In this document: one piece after another, positions 9,410 to 17,844 of the stretch | Position numbering within the stretch: the first letter of the stretch is position 1 | Layout: each line of letters opens with the position of its first letter | DNA from: Nonomuraea sp. NBC_00507 | GTDB taxonomy: Bacteria; Actinomycetota; Actinomycetes; Streptosporangiales; Streptosporangiaceae | Length of the DNA: 64,000 nt | NCBI RefSeq assembly: GCF_036013525.1 | Contig: NZ_CP107853.1 | Span: forward strand, 11,532,001 to 11,596,000 | Direction: 5' to 3' | Notes under the pieces: model-generated | Told to the model about the DNA's origin: nothing | Database searches by the model: none | Seen by the model: only the letters and a program-made list of their open reading frames with translations | Made by a program: the position numbers and the translations under genes

Positions 9410-10760
9410 CGACGATTCCTTCGAGCGTCTTCTGGTACGCGGTCGCCGCCTGGTCGGGCGCGGTGCCGCCGACGACCGCGGCGGTGGACTCCTGTAGCGC
9501 CACCGACACCTGCGGGTAGACCGCGACCGGCGGCCGGAAGGCCGTCAGCGGCAGCACCTTGTCCGAGATGAAGGTCAGCAGCGGCTCACCGGCGAGGATC
9601 TCCTTGTTGACGTCCGTACGCGGCGTGATGCGCACGTTGCCGTCCTTCGTCTCCTCCTTCAGCGCCTCCGGCGAGAGCGTGAAGGCCAGCAGCTCGAAGG
9701 CCTCCTTCGGATGCTTGGTGTTGGGGTTGACCGTGCGCAGGGCGCCGCCGGACATGCTGACGAAGTCCTGGCCGCGGATGCCCTTGCCAGGCTCCATGGC
9801 CGGGATCAGCGCGTAGCCGACGCTCTGGTCGCGATCGTCCATCGGGGCCACGCCATCCTTGGGGTTGATGACGCCGCGCCAGAAGTAGTCGCCTTCCATC
9901 AGGATGCCGATCTTGCCCTCGGCGAACTGCTGGAACGACTTGTCGCGGCCCTTGGCCTCCTGCTGCAGCTTGGGGTCGCCGAGGCCGCCGCCGTAGATCT
10001 TCTGGTAGAAGCCGAGCGCGTCCTTGAGCGGCTGGGAGGCGCCGGTCCACTTGCCGTCCTTCTGCACCTCACCGCCCGCGCCGGCGAGCAGCGGCAGCAC
10101 GCCCTGCATCGAGGTGGCCTCGCCCATCGCCGTCCCGGCGTTGACCTGGATCGGCACCGGCACGCCCGCAGACTTCAGCTTGGTCCCGGCGTCGAGGATC
10201 TCCTGCCAGCTCTTCGGCTGCCAGTCGGCCGGGAGACCGGCCTTCTGGAAGAGCGTCTTGTTGAAGTAGAGCACGCGGCCGTCGGTGCCGATCGGCAGCG
10301 CGTACTTCTTGCCGTTGTACGTGGCCAGCCCCTGCACGGACTCGGGAATCTGCGCCCAGCCGTCCCAGGCGTCGGCCTCGGCGCCGACCACGTCCGCCAG
10401 CGGCTTGATGTAGCCGGCCTCGGCGAACTCACCGGCCCAGATGCCGTCGATGTCGATCACGTCCGCGCCCTTGCCCGACTTGAGGTCCAGGGAGAGCTTG
10501 GTCTTGTACTGCTCGTCGTCGACGCCGCTGGGGACGAACTTGACCTTGACGTCCTTGCCCTTCGCCTTCTGGGCCGCCTCGAACTTGGGGATCACCCAGT
10601 TGGCGATGAAGTCCGCCGCGGCGGCGTTCTTGCCGCCCGCGATGGCGTTCTGGGCGATGGTCAACTCGATGGTGCCACCGCCACCGCCGGATGACTGGCC
10701 GCAGGCGGCTAATCCGATCCCGGCCACGGCGAGGACCGCGGCGACTTTACGCAATGCCAT
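9381..10760 (-). CDS. extracellular sugar-binding lipoprotein of ABC importer
   Basis: 459-residue family 1 solute-binding protein. The signal is MALRKVAAVLAVAGIGLAAC, with lipobox LAAC and the lipidated Cys at position 20, followed by a Gly/Ser linker. The mature part has the usual two-lobed family features, such as GADVIDIDGIWAGEFAEAG and KIGILMEGDYFWRGV. The ATG at 10760 is preceded by GGAGG, whereas the longer open frame upstream lacks a signal peptide at its start. It is the first gene of the operon and would capture the substrate outside the cell for the following permeases. Ligand identity is not readable from sequence. Confidence 0.93.
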   Translation of the reverse strand: MALRKVAAVLAVAGIGLAACGQSSGGGGGTIELTIAQNAIAGGKNAAAADFIANWVIPKFEAAQKAKGKDVKVKFVPSGVDDEQYKTKLSLDLKSGKGADVIDIDGIWAGEFAEAGYIKPLADVVGAEADAWDGWAQIPESVQGLATYNGKKYALPIGTDGRVLYFNKTLFQKAGLPADWQPKSWQEILDAGTKLKSAGVPVPIQVNAGTAMGEATSMQGVLPLLAGAGGEVQKDGKWTGASQPLKDALGFYQKIYGGGLGDPKLQQEAKGRDKSFQQFAEGKIGILMEGDYFWRGVINPKDGVAPMDDRDQSVGYALIPAMEPGKGIRGQDFVSMSGGALRTVNPNTKHPKEAFELLAFTLSPEALKEETKDGNVRITPRTDVNKEILAGEPLLTFISDKVLPLTAFRPPVAVYPQVSVALQESTAAVVGGTAPDQAATAYQKTLEGIVGGAGNIIAP

Positions 10761-11016
10761 GCAAACCCTCCGACAGATCAGGTAAGGAGGTAAGCCATGG
10801 GCCAATATGTCATGACATTCATATGACGTAAAGACCTGCACATATTGCCGGGGAGATGCACCGCATATTGCGTCTTCGACCGGACAGTGGCCATCTAACA
10901 ACCGAACACTGGACGATGTGAAGAGCTGACGCGTGCGACGATCCTCGCCACGCCTGGATCCGTTCGTCGTGGGACGACCAGCTCATCGACCCTAGACTGC
11001 CGTTCGGGAGGACTTC
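10761..11016. promoter_or_regulatory. divergent control region between sugar-importer operon and iolD
   Basis: This 256-bp intergenic region must hold promoters for both directions. Repeated words are visible: CAATATG at 10803-10809, and CATATTG at 10841-10847 and again at 10864-10870 (23 bp apart, about two helical turns). Two perfect palindromes, ATGTCATGACAT (10807-10818) and TCATATGA (10819-10826), lie in the same cluster. On the iolD side, TAGACT (10993-10998) is a plausible -10, with the inverted repeat GTCGT-GGG-ACGAC (10966-10978) just upstream. The layout suggests operators for one shared regulator, which is not encoded in the window. Confidence 0.5.
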
Positions 11017-12876
11017 ATGACGACCCGGTTGACCGTGGCGCAGGCCGTCGTACGTTTCCTGGCCCACCAGTGGAGCGAGCGCGACAGCGTGCAGCGCAGG
11101 TTCTTCGGCGGCTGCACGGGCATCTTCGGGCACGGCAACGTCGCGGGTCTGGGCCAGGCACTGGCCACCTCGACGGAAAACCTGCCCTACCATTTGAGCC
11201 GCAACGAGCAGGCCATGGTCCACACGGCCGCCGCCTACGCCCGGGCCAGCAACCGGCTGGCCACCTTGGCCTGCACGACGTCGATCGGCCCCGGCGCCAC
11301 CAACATGATCACCGGCGCGGCCGGCGCCACCATCAACCGGCTCCCGGTGCTTCTCCTGCCCGGCGACATCTTCTCCACCCGCGTGGCCGGTCCGGTGCTC
11401 CAGGAGCTGGAGGACCAGCGCTCGTACGACATCTCGGTCAACGACTGCTTCAAGCCGGTCTCCCGCTACTGGGACCGGATCAACCGCCCCGAGCAGCTGC
11501 CGTCCGCGCTGCTGGCGGCCATGCGTGTGCTCACCGACCCGGCCGAGACCGGCGCGGTGACGATCGCGCTTCCGCAGGACGTGCAGGCCGAGGCGTACGA
11601 CTGGCCGGAGGAGCTGTTCGCCGACCGCGTCTGGCACATCCCCAGGCCCCGCCCCGAGCGTGCCGCCGTGTCCCGGGCCGCCCAGCTGGTCAAGTCGGCC
11701 GCGCGCCCCCTGATCGTCGCGGGCGGCGGCACCATCTACAGCGACGCCACGGAGCAGCTGCGGCTCTTCGCCGAGACGTACGGCATCCCGGTGGCCGAGA
11801 CGCAGGCGGGCAAGGGCGCACTCCCCTACGGGCACCCGCTCGCCGTGGGCGCCATCGGCGCCACCGGCACGACCGCGGCCAATGCGCTGGCCCGCGAAGC
11901 CGACCTGATCATCGGCGTCGGCACCCGCTACAGCGACTTCACCACCGCCTCCCGGACGATCTTCGCCCCCGGCACGCGCTTCCTCAACATCAACATCACC
12001 GGCTTCGACGCCGCCAAGCTGTCGGGCCTGCAGCTGGTGGCCGACGCCCGGGAGGGGCTCGCGGAGCTGGCCGAGGCGGTCGCGGGCTGGCGCGGAGTGC
12101 CGGACGACTACCGTGAGCGGGCCGCCGGGCTGACCCGGGCGTGGGACGCGGCCGTGGAGGCGGCGTACGCGCTGGAGGGTTCCCCGCCGCCGCAGTCGGC
12201 GGTGATCGGCGCCGTCAACACGGCCGCGAGCGACGATGGCGTGGTGGTGTGCGCGGCCGGCTCGATGCCCGGCGACCTGCACAAACTCTGGCGGCCGAGC
12301 GGCCCGGGCAACTACCACGTCGAATACGGCTACTCCTGCATGGGCTACGAGATCGCGGGCGGGCTGGGCGTCAAGATGGCGGCCCCGGAGCGTGAGGTGT
12401 TCGTGCTGGTGGGCGACGGCTCCTACCTGATGATGGCCCAGGAACTCGTCACGGCGATCTCCGAAGGCATCAAGCTGATCGTCGTCCTGGTGGACAACTC
12501 CGGCTTCGCCTCCATCGGCCACCTGTCGGAGAGCGTCGGCGCGCAGCGGCTCGGCACTTCCTACGCCTACCGCGGCGGCGGCCGGTTCGACGGCGGCCCG
12601 CTGCCGGTGGACCTGGCCGCGAACGCCGCCAGCCTGGGCGCGTCGGTGTTGCGCGCGGAGTCGGTCGCCGACCTGCGCAAGGCGCTCGACACGGCGCGCT
12701 CAGCGTCGGAGACCACGGTCATTTACGTCCGCACCGACCGCATGGCGGACGACGCGCCGTCCTCCGAGGCGTGGTGGGACGTGCCCGTGGCGCAGGTGGG
12801 CACGCCGGACGCCCTGCGGGAGGCGTACGAGGCGAACAAGCGCTCCCAGCACCCGCACCTCACTCCACCGGTTTGA
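11017..12876 (+). CDS. iolD: 3D-(3,5/4)-trihydroxycyclohexane-1,2-dione acylhydrolase (IolD)
   Basis: 619 residues, the usual IolD length. This thiamin-diphosphate enzyme opens the inositol-derived ring to 5-deoxy-glucuronate in the cytoplasm. Characteristic blocks are FFGGCTGIFGHGNVAGLGQAL, the catalytic-glutamate block LSRNEQAMVHTAAAYA, and ACTTSIGPGATNMITGAAG. The C-terminal ThDP site is VGDGSYLMMAQELVTA followed by LVDNSGFASIGHL (the GDG...N motif). The ATG at 11017 has a GGGAGG site 6 bases upstream. It is divergent from the importer operon and shares its control region, which supports a common regulon. No iolB, iolC or iolA is in the window. Confidence 0.93.
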   Translation: MTTRLTVAQAVVRFLAHQWSERDSVQRRFFGGCTGIFGHGNVAGLGQALATSTENLPYHLSRNEQAMVHTAAAYARASNRLATLACTTSIGPGATNMITGAAGATINRLPVLLLPGDIFSTRVAGPVLQELEDQRSYDISVNDCFKPVSRYWDRINRPEQLPSALLAAMRVLTDPAETGAVTIALPQDVQAEAYDWPEELFADRVWHIPRPRPERAAVSRAAQLVKSAARPLIVAGGGTIYSDATEQLRLFAETYGIPVAETQAGKGALPYGHPLAVGAIGATGTTAANALAREADLIIGVGTRYSDFTTASRTIFAPGTRFLNINITGFDAAKLSGLQLVADAREGLAELAEAVAGWRGVPDDYRERAAGLTRAWDAAVEAAYALEGSPPPQSAVIGAVNTAASDDGVVVCAAGSMPGDLHKLWRPSGPGNYHVEYGYSCMGYEIAGGLGVKMAAPEREVFVLVGDGSYLMMAQELVTAISEGIKLIVVLVDNSGFASIGHLSESVGAQRLGTSYAYRGGGRFDGGPLPVDLAANAASLGASVLRAESVADLRKALDTARSASETTVIYVRTDRMADDAPSSEAWWDVPVAQVGTPDALREAYEANKRSQHPHLTPPV

Positions 12877-12922
12877 GCTCCAACTCGCGAGTCGACGGGC
12901 CGTACAGAGCATGATGTGACTT

Positions 12923-13570
12923 ATGAAATGGGTAACGTTCGACTGCTTTGGCACTCTTGTCGACTGGCGGCACGGCCTGCTCACCAGCGCCGAGCTGATC
13001 GCGCCCGGCCAGGGGGCGCGCCTGCTGGAGGCGTACAACCGGCACGAGCACGCCGTGCAGGTCGAGTCGCCGACGCTCCGCTATCGCCACGTCATGGCCG
13101 AGACGCTCCGCCGGGCCTGCGCGGAGGAGAAGGTGGAGCTGAACGAGGACGACGCCACCGTGCCGGCCGCGACGATCCCCTACTGGCCGGTGTTCCCGGA
13201 GGTGGGCGCCGAACTGTCGGCGCTGCGCGCGGCCGGCTGGAATCTGGCGCTGCTCACCAACTGCGACCGCGACCTGATCGCCGAAACGCTGCGGCGGCTG
13301 CCGGTGCCGTTCGAGGCGGTGGTGACGTCGGAGGACGCGGGGGCGTACAAACCTGACAACGCCCACTTCGATCTGTTCAAACGCGCGCACCAGCCGTCTA
13401 CCTGGGTGCACGTGGCGGGGAGCTATTTCCACGACATGGTGCCCGCCCACCGGCTCGGCATCCGCCGCGTGTGGATCAACCGGCTGGGCGAGCGCGCCCC
13501 GGACGAGACGATCATCCAGAAGGTCCTGCCCGACCTGCACGGCGTGCTCACCGCCGTCCAGGACGGTTAG
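12923..13570 (+). CDS. HAD-superfamily hydrolase (haloacid dehalogenase-like, type II)
   Basis: 215 residues. Motif I is WVTFDCFGTLVDW, with the nucleophile Asp8. Motif II is LALLTNCD, the lysine is in AGAYKPDNAHFDLF and motif III is VAGSYFHDMVPAHRLGIRRVWINR. This pattern is close to 2-haloacid dehalogenase-like proteins and small phosphatases, so the substrate is uncertain. It lies 46 bp after iolD on the same strand and may be cotranscribed. Its stop overlaps the stop of the convergent DivIVA-repeat gene by 4 bp. Confidence 0.85.
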   Translation: MKWVTFDCFGTLVDWRHGLLTSAELIAPGQGARLLEAYNRHEHAVQVESPTLRYRHVMAETLRRACAEEKVELNEDDATVPAATIPYWPVFPEVGAELSALRAAGWNLALLTNCDRDLIAETLRRLPVPFEAVVTSEDAGAYKPDNAHFDLFKRAHQPSTWVHVAGSYFHDMVPAHRLGIRRVWINRLGERAPDETIIQKVLPDLHGVLTAVQDG

Positions 13571-14154
13571 CGGCGCTGCTCCAGCACATCCGCGATGCTC
13601 GCGAGGAACGAGTCCACATCCGCGATCAAGTAGCCGGATCTGAACAGCACGGTCGAGAACTTCGCCTCGCGCACCTCCTTCGCCGTCACGGGGAAGTCGG
13701 TGGTGCCGCGTAAGGTGGCCACGATGCGGTCGAGGAAGGCGTCGACCTCGTCCTCGTTGTAGCCGCTGCCCATCCGGCCCGGGCGGAAGGCCACCCGCTC
13801 GACGCGTGCCGCCTGACCCTCGAACCACTCCTCGCGCAGCATCTCGCCGGTGGGCTCGGCCATGGCCAGCCGTACGGGCCGCTTGGCCTGGGTCTCCAGC
13901 GCCACCACGAACGCTTCCAGGGCGAAGTCGACCGCGGTCTCGTGATAGCCGCCGCGCTTGGCGCGGAAGGTGGCCGTACGCACCTCGTCGGCGGTGACGG
14001 GCTCAAAGGTGTGCGAGCCTCTGCCCAGGGTCGCCTCGATCCGCCCGATCAAGGCGTCGACCTCCACGGGGTCGTAGCCTGAACGCATACCCATGACGCG
14101 CGGAAAGCGGTTCAAGCCCACACTCCTCTTGAATCGTGCTGGGGGTACCTCCAT
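13567..14154 (-). CDS. DivIVA-domain repeat protein
   Basis: 195 residues containing two copies of a paired short motif that resembles the DivIVA N-terminal domain. FPRVMGMRSGYDPVEVDALI is followed by EVRTATFRAKRGGYHETAVDFAL, then FRPGRMGSGYNEDEVDAFLD is followed by EVREAKFSTVLFRSGYLIADVDSFL. The long coiled coil of true DivIVA/Wag31 is absent, so it is more likely a small polar-growth or membrane-curvature associated protein than the essential scaffold. Start chosen at the ATG at 14154; an open frame continues upstream across the divergent ABC gene but without family sequence. Function in detail is unknown. Confidence 0.75.
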   Translation of the reverse strand: MEVPPARFKRSVGLNRFPRVMGMRSGYDPVEVDALIGRIEATLGRGSHTFEPVTADEVRTATFRAKRGGYHETAVDFALEAFVVALETQAKRPVRLAMAEPTGEMLREEWFEGQAARVERVAFRPGRMGSGYNEDEVDAFLDRIVATLRGTTDFPVTAKEVREAKFSTVLFRSGYLIADVDSFLASIADVLEQRR

Positions 14155-14208
14155 TGTGGGGCCTCTTTTATGCCCAGCATGCGACCCGGCATATACCGTT
14201 ACACCACC

Positions 14209-14934
14209 ATGCGTCTGTCCGAGGTCTTCTTCCGCTACCGCAGGCGTGATGATTTCGTCATCCAGGATGCCGACGCGCAGCTCGCGCCCGGTGACGTGAT
14301 CGAGCTGAGCGGCGTCAACGGGGCCGGCAAGTCGACCCTGCTCCGGCTGCTGGCCGGGCTCGCCGTGCCGACGAAGGGCACCATCACCGGGCGTCCGGAC
14401 GTCGTCGGCTTCGCGCCCGACCGCTTCCCCGCCGACCAGCCGTTCACCGTCACGGCCTACTTGCGTCACATGTCCCGCGTACGCCGCGGCGCCCGCTGGG
14501 AGCCGTGGACCGAACGGCTCAACATGGAGCACCTTCTGGCCGTGCCCCTGGGCGAGCTGTCGAAGGGCAGTGCGCACAAGGTCGGCCTGGTCCAGGCGCT
14601 GATGGCCGAGCCCGGGCTGCTGATCATGGACGAGCCGTTCGCCGGGCTCGACGCCGACGCCCGCGAGGCACTGCCCTCGATCGCCGCCGATCTCGCGGCG
14701 CGCGGCGCCATCGTCATCGTCAGCGACCACCAGGGCGGCCTGCGCGCCTTACCCGGCCTGCGTCATTGGTCGCTGCTCGACGGCCACCTCAAGGAGAGCA
14801 CCACCACCGCCACCCTCGTCCAGGAGAAGAGCGCGACCGTGGCGGTCACGCTGCCCGCCGCCGACCTCCCCCGTTTCCTTGCCAGGATGCGCGACGAGGG
14901 CTACCAGGCCCGCGAGATCGAGGAGAGCGGATGA
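14209..14934 (+). CDS. ABC transporter ATP-binding protein (small exporter)
   Basis: 241 residues. Walker A is SGVNGAGKSTLL. The signature is degenerate (GELSKGSAHKV). Walker B is LLIMDEPFAGLDAD and the H-loop is VIVSDHQGG. The short single-domain form fits ABC-2 exporters of the antibiotic or lipid type. The start is put at MRLSEVFFRYR (14209) and not at an earlier ATG, because TATACC at 14192-14197 lies 11 bp upstream of it. This makes a leaderless transcript likely. The ATGA overlap with the next gene shows coupling to the membrane partner. Confidence 0.82.
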   Translation: MRLSEVFFRYRRRDDFVIQDADAQLAPGDVIELSGVNGAGKSTLLRLLAGLAVPTKGTITGRPDVVGFAPDRFPADQPFTVTAYLRHMSRVRRGARWEPWTERLNMEHLLAVPLGELSKGSAHKVGLVQALMAEPGLLIMDEPFAGLDADAREALPSIAADLAARGAIVIVSDHQGGLRALPGLRHWSLLDGHLKESTTTATLVQEKSATVAVTLPAADLPRFLARMRDEGYQAREIEESG

Positions 14935-15602
14935 TCATCGCCCTGGCCACCTTCCGCCTGGCGGCCTACATCCGCTCCCACCGCGTCTACCAGGCCCTCC
15001 TGCTCGCCCTGGCCATGCTGGCGATCCTGCACGGCAGCCGCGCGCCACGCGGGCAGGAGGCGAGCGTGCTCACCGACGGCGCCGTACTGATCATCCCCAT
15101 CCTGGCCTGGGCCGCGAGGAGCCTCCTCGACACCGAGCCCGACCGGCAACGCGAGATGTCCGCGGTCGCGGCAGGCGGCCGGGGCCGGGAACTAGCGGCG
15201 GGGCTCGTGGCGGCGTTCGCGACGTGTGCCGTCTTCGCCGGAATGGGCCTGGCGGCGGCCCTCCTGCTCGGCGTGAGCGGCGCCCCGGAGCCCGGCCTGC
15301 TGAGCGCCGCTCTCGCCGTGCACGCCCTGGCGGCCTTGACCGGGATCGCGCTGGGCGCGCTGACCAGCCGCGCCATCCTTCCCTCACCGGCTCTGTCGAT
15401 CATGAGCCTGGTGCTCGGGTTCCTGCTGATGTTGTTGCTGAGCGCCTCGCCGCTCTACTGGCTCACGGTCCCGGTCGTGCGCTGGATGCGGGCGGCGAAC
15501 GACGGCGATCTGGTCTCCCGGCTCCCCGAGCTGGCCGCCGTCTCACTCGCCTGGTGCCTGCTCGCCCTCGCGTTCTACGTCTGGCGACGTCTGAAGGGCT
15601 GA
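14931..15602 (+). CDS. ABC exporter membrane protein
   Basis: 223 residues with about six hydrophobic segments (for example LALAMLAIL and LVLGFLLMLLLSASPLYWL) and a basic C-terminal end. It has no enzyme motif. Its start overlaps the stop of the ATP-binding gene (ATGA), so it is the likely membrane subunit of that transporter. The substrate is unknown. It ends one base before the convergent rlmN. Confidence 0.75.
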   Translation: MIIALATFRLAAYIRSHRVYQALLLALAMLAILHGSRAPRGQEASVLTDGAVLIIPILAWAARSLLDTEPDRQREMSAVAAGGRGRELAAGLVAAFATCAVFAGMGLAAALLLGVSGAPEPGLLSAALAVHALAALTGIALGALTSRAILPSPALSIMSLVLGFLLMLLLSASPLYWLTVPVVRWMRAANDGDLVSRLPELAAVSLAWCLLALAFYVWRRLKG

Positions 15603-15603
15603 C

Positions 15604-16704
15604 CTACTCGGCGGCGGCGAGCTGCCCGCAGGCCCCGTCGATCTCGCGCCCCCGCGTGTCTCGCACGGTGACCGGCACGCCGTGGAACTGTAGCCGCCGG
15701 ACGAACGCCCGCTCGTCCTCCGGCCGCGACGCCGTCCACTTGGACCCGGGCGTCGGGTTGAGCGGGATCAGGTTGACGTGCACCAGTTTGTTCTTGACGA
15801 GCTTGCCCAGCAGGTCGGCCCGCCACTCCTGGTCGTTGATGTCCTTGATCAGCGCGTATTCGATCGAGACCCGCCGCTTGGTCGTGGCCGCGTACGCCCA
15901 CGCGGCGTCGAGCACCTCCGACACCTTCCACCGCGTGTTGATCGGCACCAGCGTGTCACGCAGCTCGTCATCGGGCGCGTGCAGCGACAGCGCCAGCGTG
16001 ACCGGCAAGCCTTCGTCGGCGAGCTTGCCGATGGCCGGCACCAGGCCGACCGTGGAGACCGTGACGCCGCGGGCGGAGATGCCCAGCCCGTGCGGCGCCG
16101 GCTCGACCAGGCGGCGGACGGCGCCGATCACCTGCTTGTAGTTGGCCAGGGGCTCGCCCATGCCCATGAACACGACGTTGCTCACCCGCGCCGGCCCGCC
16201 CGGCACCTCGCCGGCCGCCAGCGCCCGTGCGCCCGCCACGACCTGCTCGACGATCTCGGCGGTGGACATGTTGCGGGTCAGGCCCGCCTGGCCGGTGGCG
16301 CAGAACGGGCAGTTCATGCCGCAGCCGGCCTGCGACGACACGCACATCGTGACCCGGTCGGGGTAACGCATGAGCACCGACTCGACCAGCGCGCCGTCGA
16401 ACAGCCGCCACAGCGTCTTACGCGTGGTCCCGCCGTCGGTGGCCAGCTCCCTGACCGAGGTGAGCAGGGTCGGCAGCAGCGCGCCGAGCTTCTCCCTGGA
16501 GGCGGCGGGCAGGTCGGTCATCGCGCCGACGTCGGCGGTGAGGCGCTCGAAGTAGTGGCGTGAGAGCTGGTCGGCGCGGAAGGCCTTCTCACCCAGCTCG
16601 GTCACCGCGGCCCGCCGATCGGCCATCGACAGGTCGGCCAGGTGCCGTGCGGGCTTGGCCCGTCGCGGCGCGATGAAGGTGAGCTGACCAGGGGGCTGGG
16701 ACAC
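15604..16704 (-). CDS. rlmN: 23S rRNA (adenine-2503-C2)-methyltransferase / tRNA methyltransferase RlmN
   Basis: 366-residue radical-SAM enzyme that methylates A2503 of 23S rRNA and A37 of some tRNAs. The iron-sulfur motif is CGMNCPFC with Cys128, Cys132 and Cys135. The C-terminal catalytic Cys is Cys359, in [11 protein letters not shown]. Other family blocks are [14 protein letters not shown] and [18 protein letters not shown]. The GTG at 16704 gives [10 protein letters not shown], a normal length. It is divergent from the SUFU gene. Confidence 0.96.
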   Translation of the reverse strand: MSQPPGQLTFIAPRRAKPARHLADLSMADRRAAVTELGEKAFRADQLSRHYFERLTADVGAMTDLPAASREKLGALLPTLLTSVRELATDGGTTRKTLWRLFDGALVESVLMRYPDRVTMCVSSQAGCGMNCPFCATGQAGLTRNMSTAEIVEQVVAGARALAAGEVPGGPARVSNVVFMGMGEPLANYKQVIGAVRRLVEPAPHGLGISARGVTVSTVGLVPAIGKLADEGLPVTLALSLHAPDDELRDTLVPINTRWKVSEVLDAAWAYAATTKRRVSIEYALIKDINDQEWRADLLGKLVKNKLVHVNLIPLNPTPGSKWTASRPEDERAFVRRLQFHGVPVTVRDTRGREIDGACGQLAAAE

Positions 16705-16821
16705 GTTTCTGCCTTTGCTTCAAGAGTTCCGACCAGGGTAGTGAACGCTGGGATCAGAGGTGGAATTCCTCCGTCGCTACGGGTCGCGTCATGGTCTCCG
16801 CCGGATCTACAGTGCTCACGT

Positions 16822-17844
16822 ATGGCGATTTTCCGGGCGGCATCAGGCGAGGGTGGCGCCGAGGTCGTCCTCGCCGCCGGCAACCCGTACGGCAGCCGGA
16901 CGCTCGTGGTCGAGCGGGACGAGGACTCCTCGGTAGCTTACCTGTGCTCACCCGGCGGAACGGTCCACGGCGCCGTCTGGCTCGCCAACCACCGCCCGGC
17001 CCCCGCTGTCGTGGACCTGGCCAGGATCAACGCCGGACTGCCGCCGCTGATGCCCAGGCACAACACCCTGCACCCGGACGGCCGCCGGCCGCTCGGCCAG
17101 CTCACCGCGCTGTGGTTCGAGGAAGGCGACGGGGTCGCCCTTTACGAGGACGACGTCCTGCTGGCGGTCATCCCCGGCTGGGCGGACATGAGCAGGGGCA
17201 TGCCCGGCTACGCGCGGGACGCGGTGGGCGAGTCGCCGTTCGCGTGGGCGCTGGCGGAGGCGCTCGAAGGGCTGGAGCCTCGGATCACCAACGCCAAGTC
17301 CTACTGGCGCTGGCGGCACAGCGAGGGGTCGTGGCCGTCGTTCCAGCAGTTCGTCATGGGACATCTGGACCGGGTGCTGGGGCCGGCGGGCAGGTATTGG
17401 GACGCCAGCGGCGAGCGGCTGCCGACCGTCGGGATCACCGAGCGCCCGCCGCACCGGAAACGCGGCTTCAGCGTGCTGTCCACGGTGGGGATGAGCTGCC
17501 AGCGGATGCCGACGGTCGAGCAGTGGATCGACAAACCCGGCGCGTACGCCAGGATCGAGCTGGCCGTGGCCACCCGCGAGGACCCACGGGACGCGGCGCT
17601 GCTGCTGGTGTGGTTGTCGCAGTATCCGTGGCACTCGGTCACCTGGCTGGGCCACGGGCACACCGCGAAGTGGTATCACGAGCCGTCGACGTTCCCGCTG
17701 GGGCCGCAGTACTCAGGTGTGCTGATGCAGGCCGACGCCCCCCACATGCCCGACATGTCAGGATTCGCCTTCGGCGGCGAGGCCGTACGGTGGCTCTGGC
17801 TGACCCCCGTCACCAGGGAGGTGCTCGAAGCCCAGCACCGCTAG
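16822..17844 (+). CDS. SUFU (suppressor of fused) domain protein
   Basis: 340 residues. The C-terminal half matches the SUFU fold, with SVLSTVGMSCQRMP, ARIELAVATR, WLGHGHTAKW and a C-terminal WLWLTPVTREVLE block. The N-terminal 130 residues are less distinctive. Bacterial SUFU proteins are often immunity proteins of polymorphic toxins or stand-alone proteins of unknown role. No toxin gene is adjacent. The ATG at 16822 lies about 9 bp after a TACAGT -10-like hexamer (16807-16812), so leaderless translation is likely. An earlier in-frame start at 16642 overlaps rlmN and is rejected. The stop overlaps the convergent cdsA stop by 4 bp. Confidence 0.75.
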   Translation: MAIFRAASGEGGAEVVLAAGNPYGSRTLVVERDEDSSVAYLCSPGGTVHGAVWLANHRPAPAVVDLARINAGLPPLMPRHNTLHPDGRRPLGQLTALWFEEGDGVALYEDDVLLAVIPGWADMSRGMPGYARDAVGESPFAWALAEALEGLEPRITNAKSYWRWRHSEGSWPSFQQFVMGHLDRVLGPAGRYWDASGERLPTVGITERPPHRKRGFSVLSTVGMSCQRMPTVEQWIDKPGAYARIELAVATREDPRDAALLLVWLSQYPWHSVTWLGHGHTAKWYHEPSTFPLGPQYSGVLMQADAPHMPDMSGFAFGGEAVRWLWLTPVTREVLEAQHR

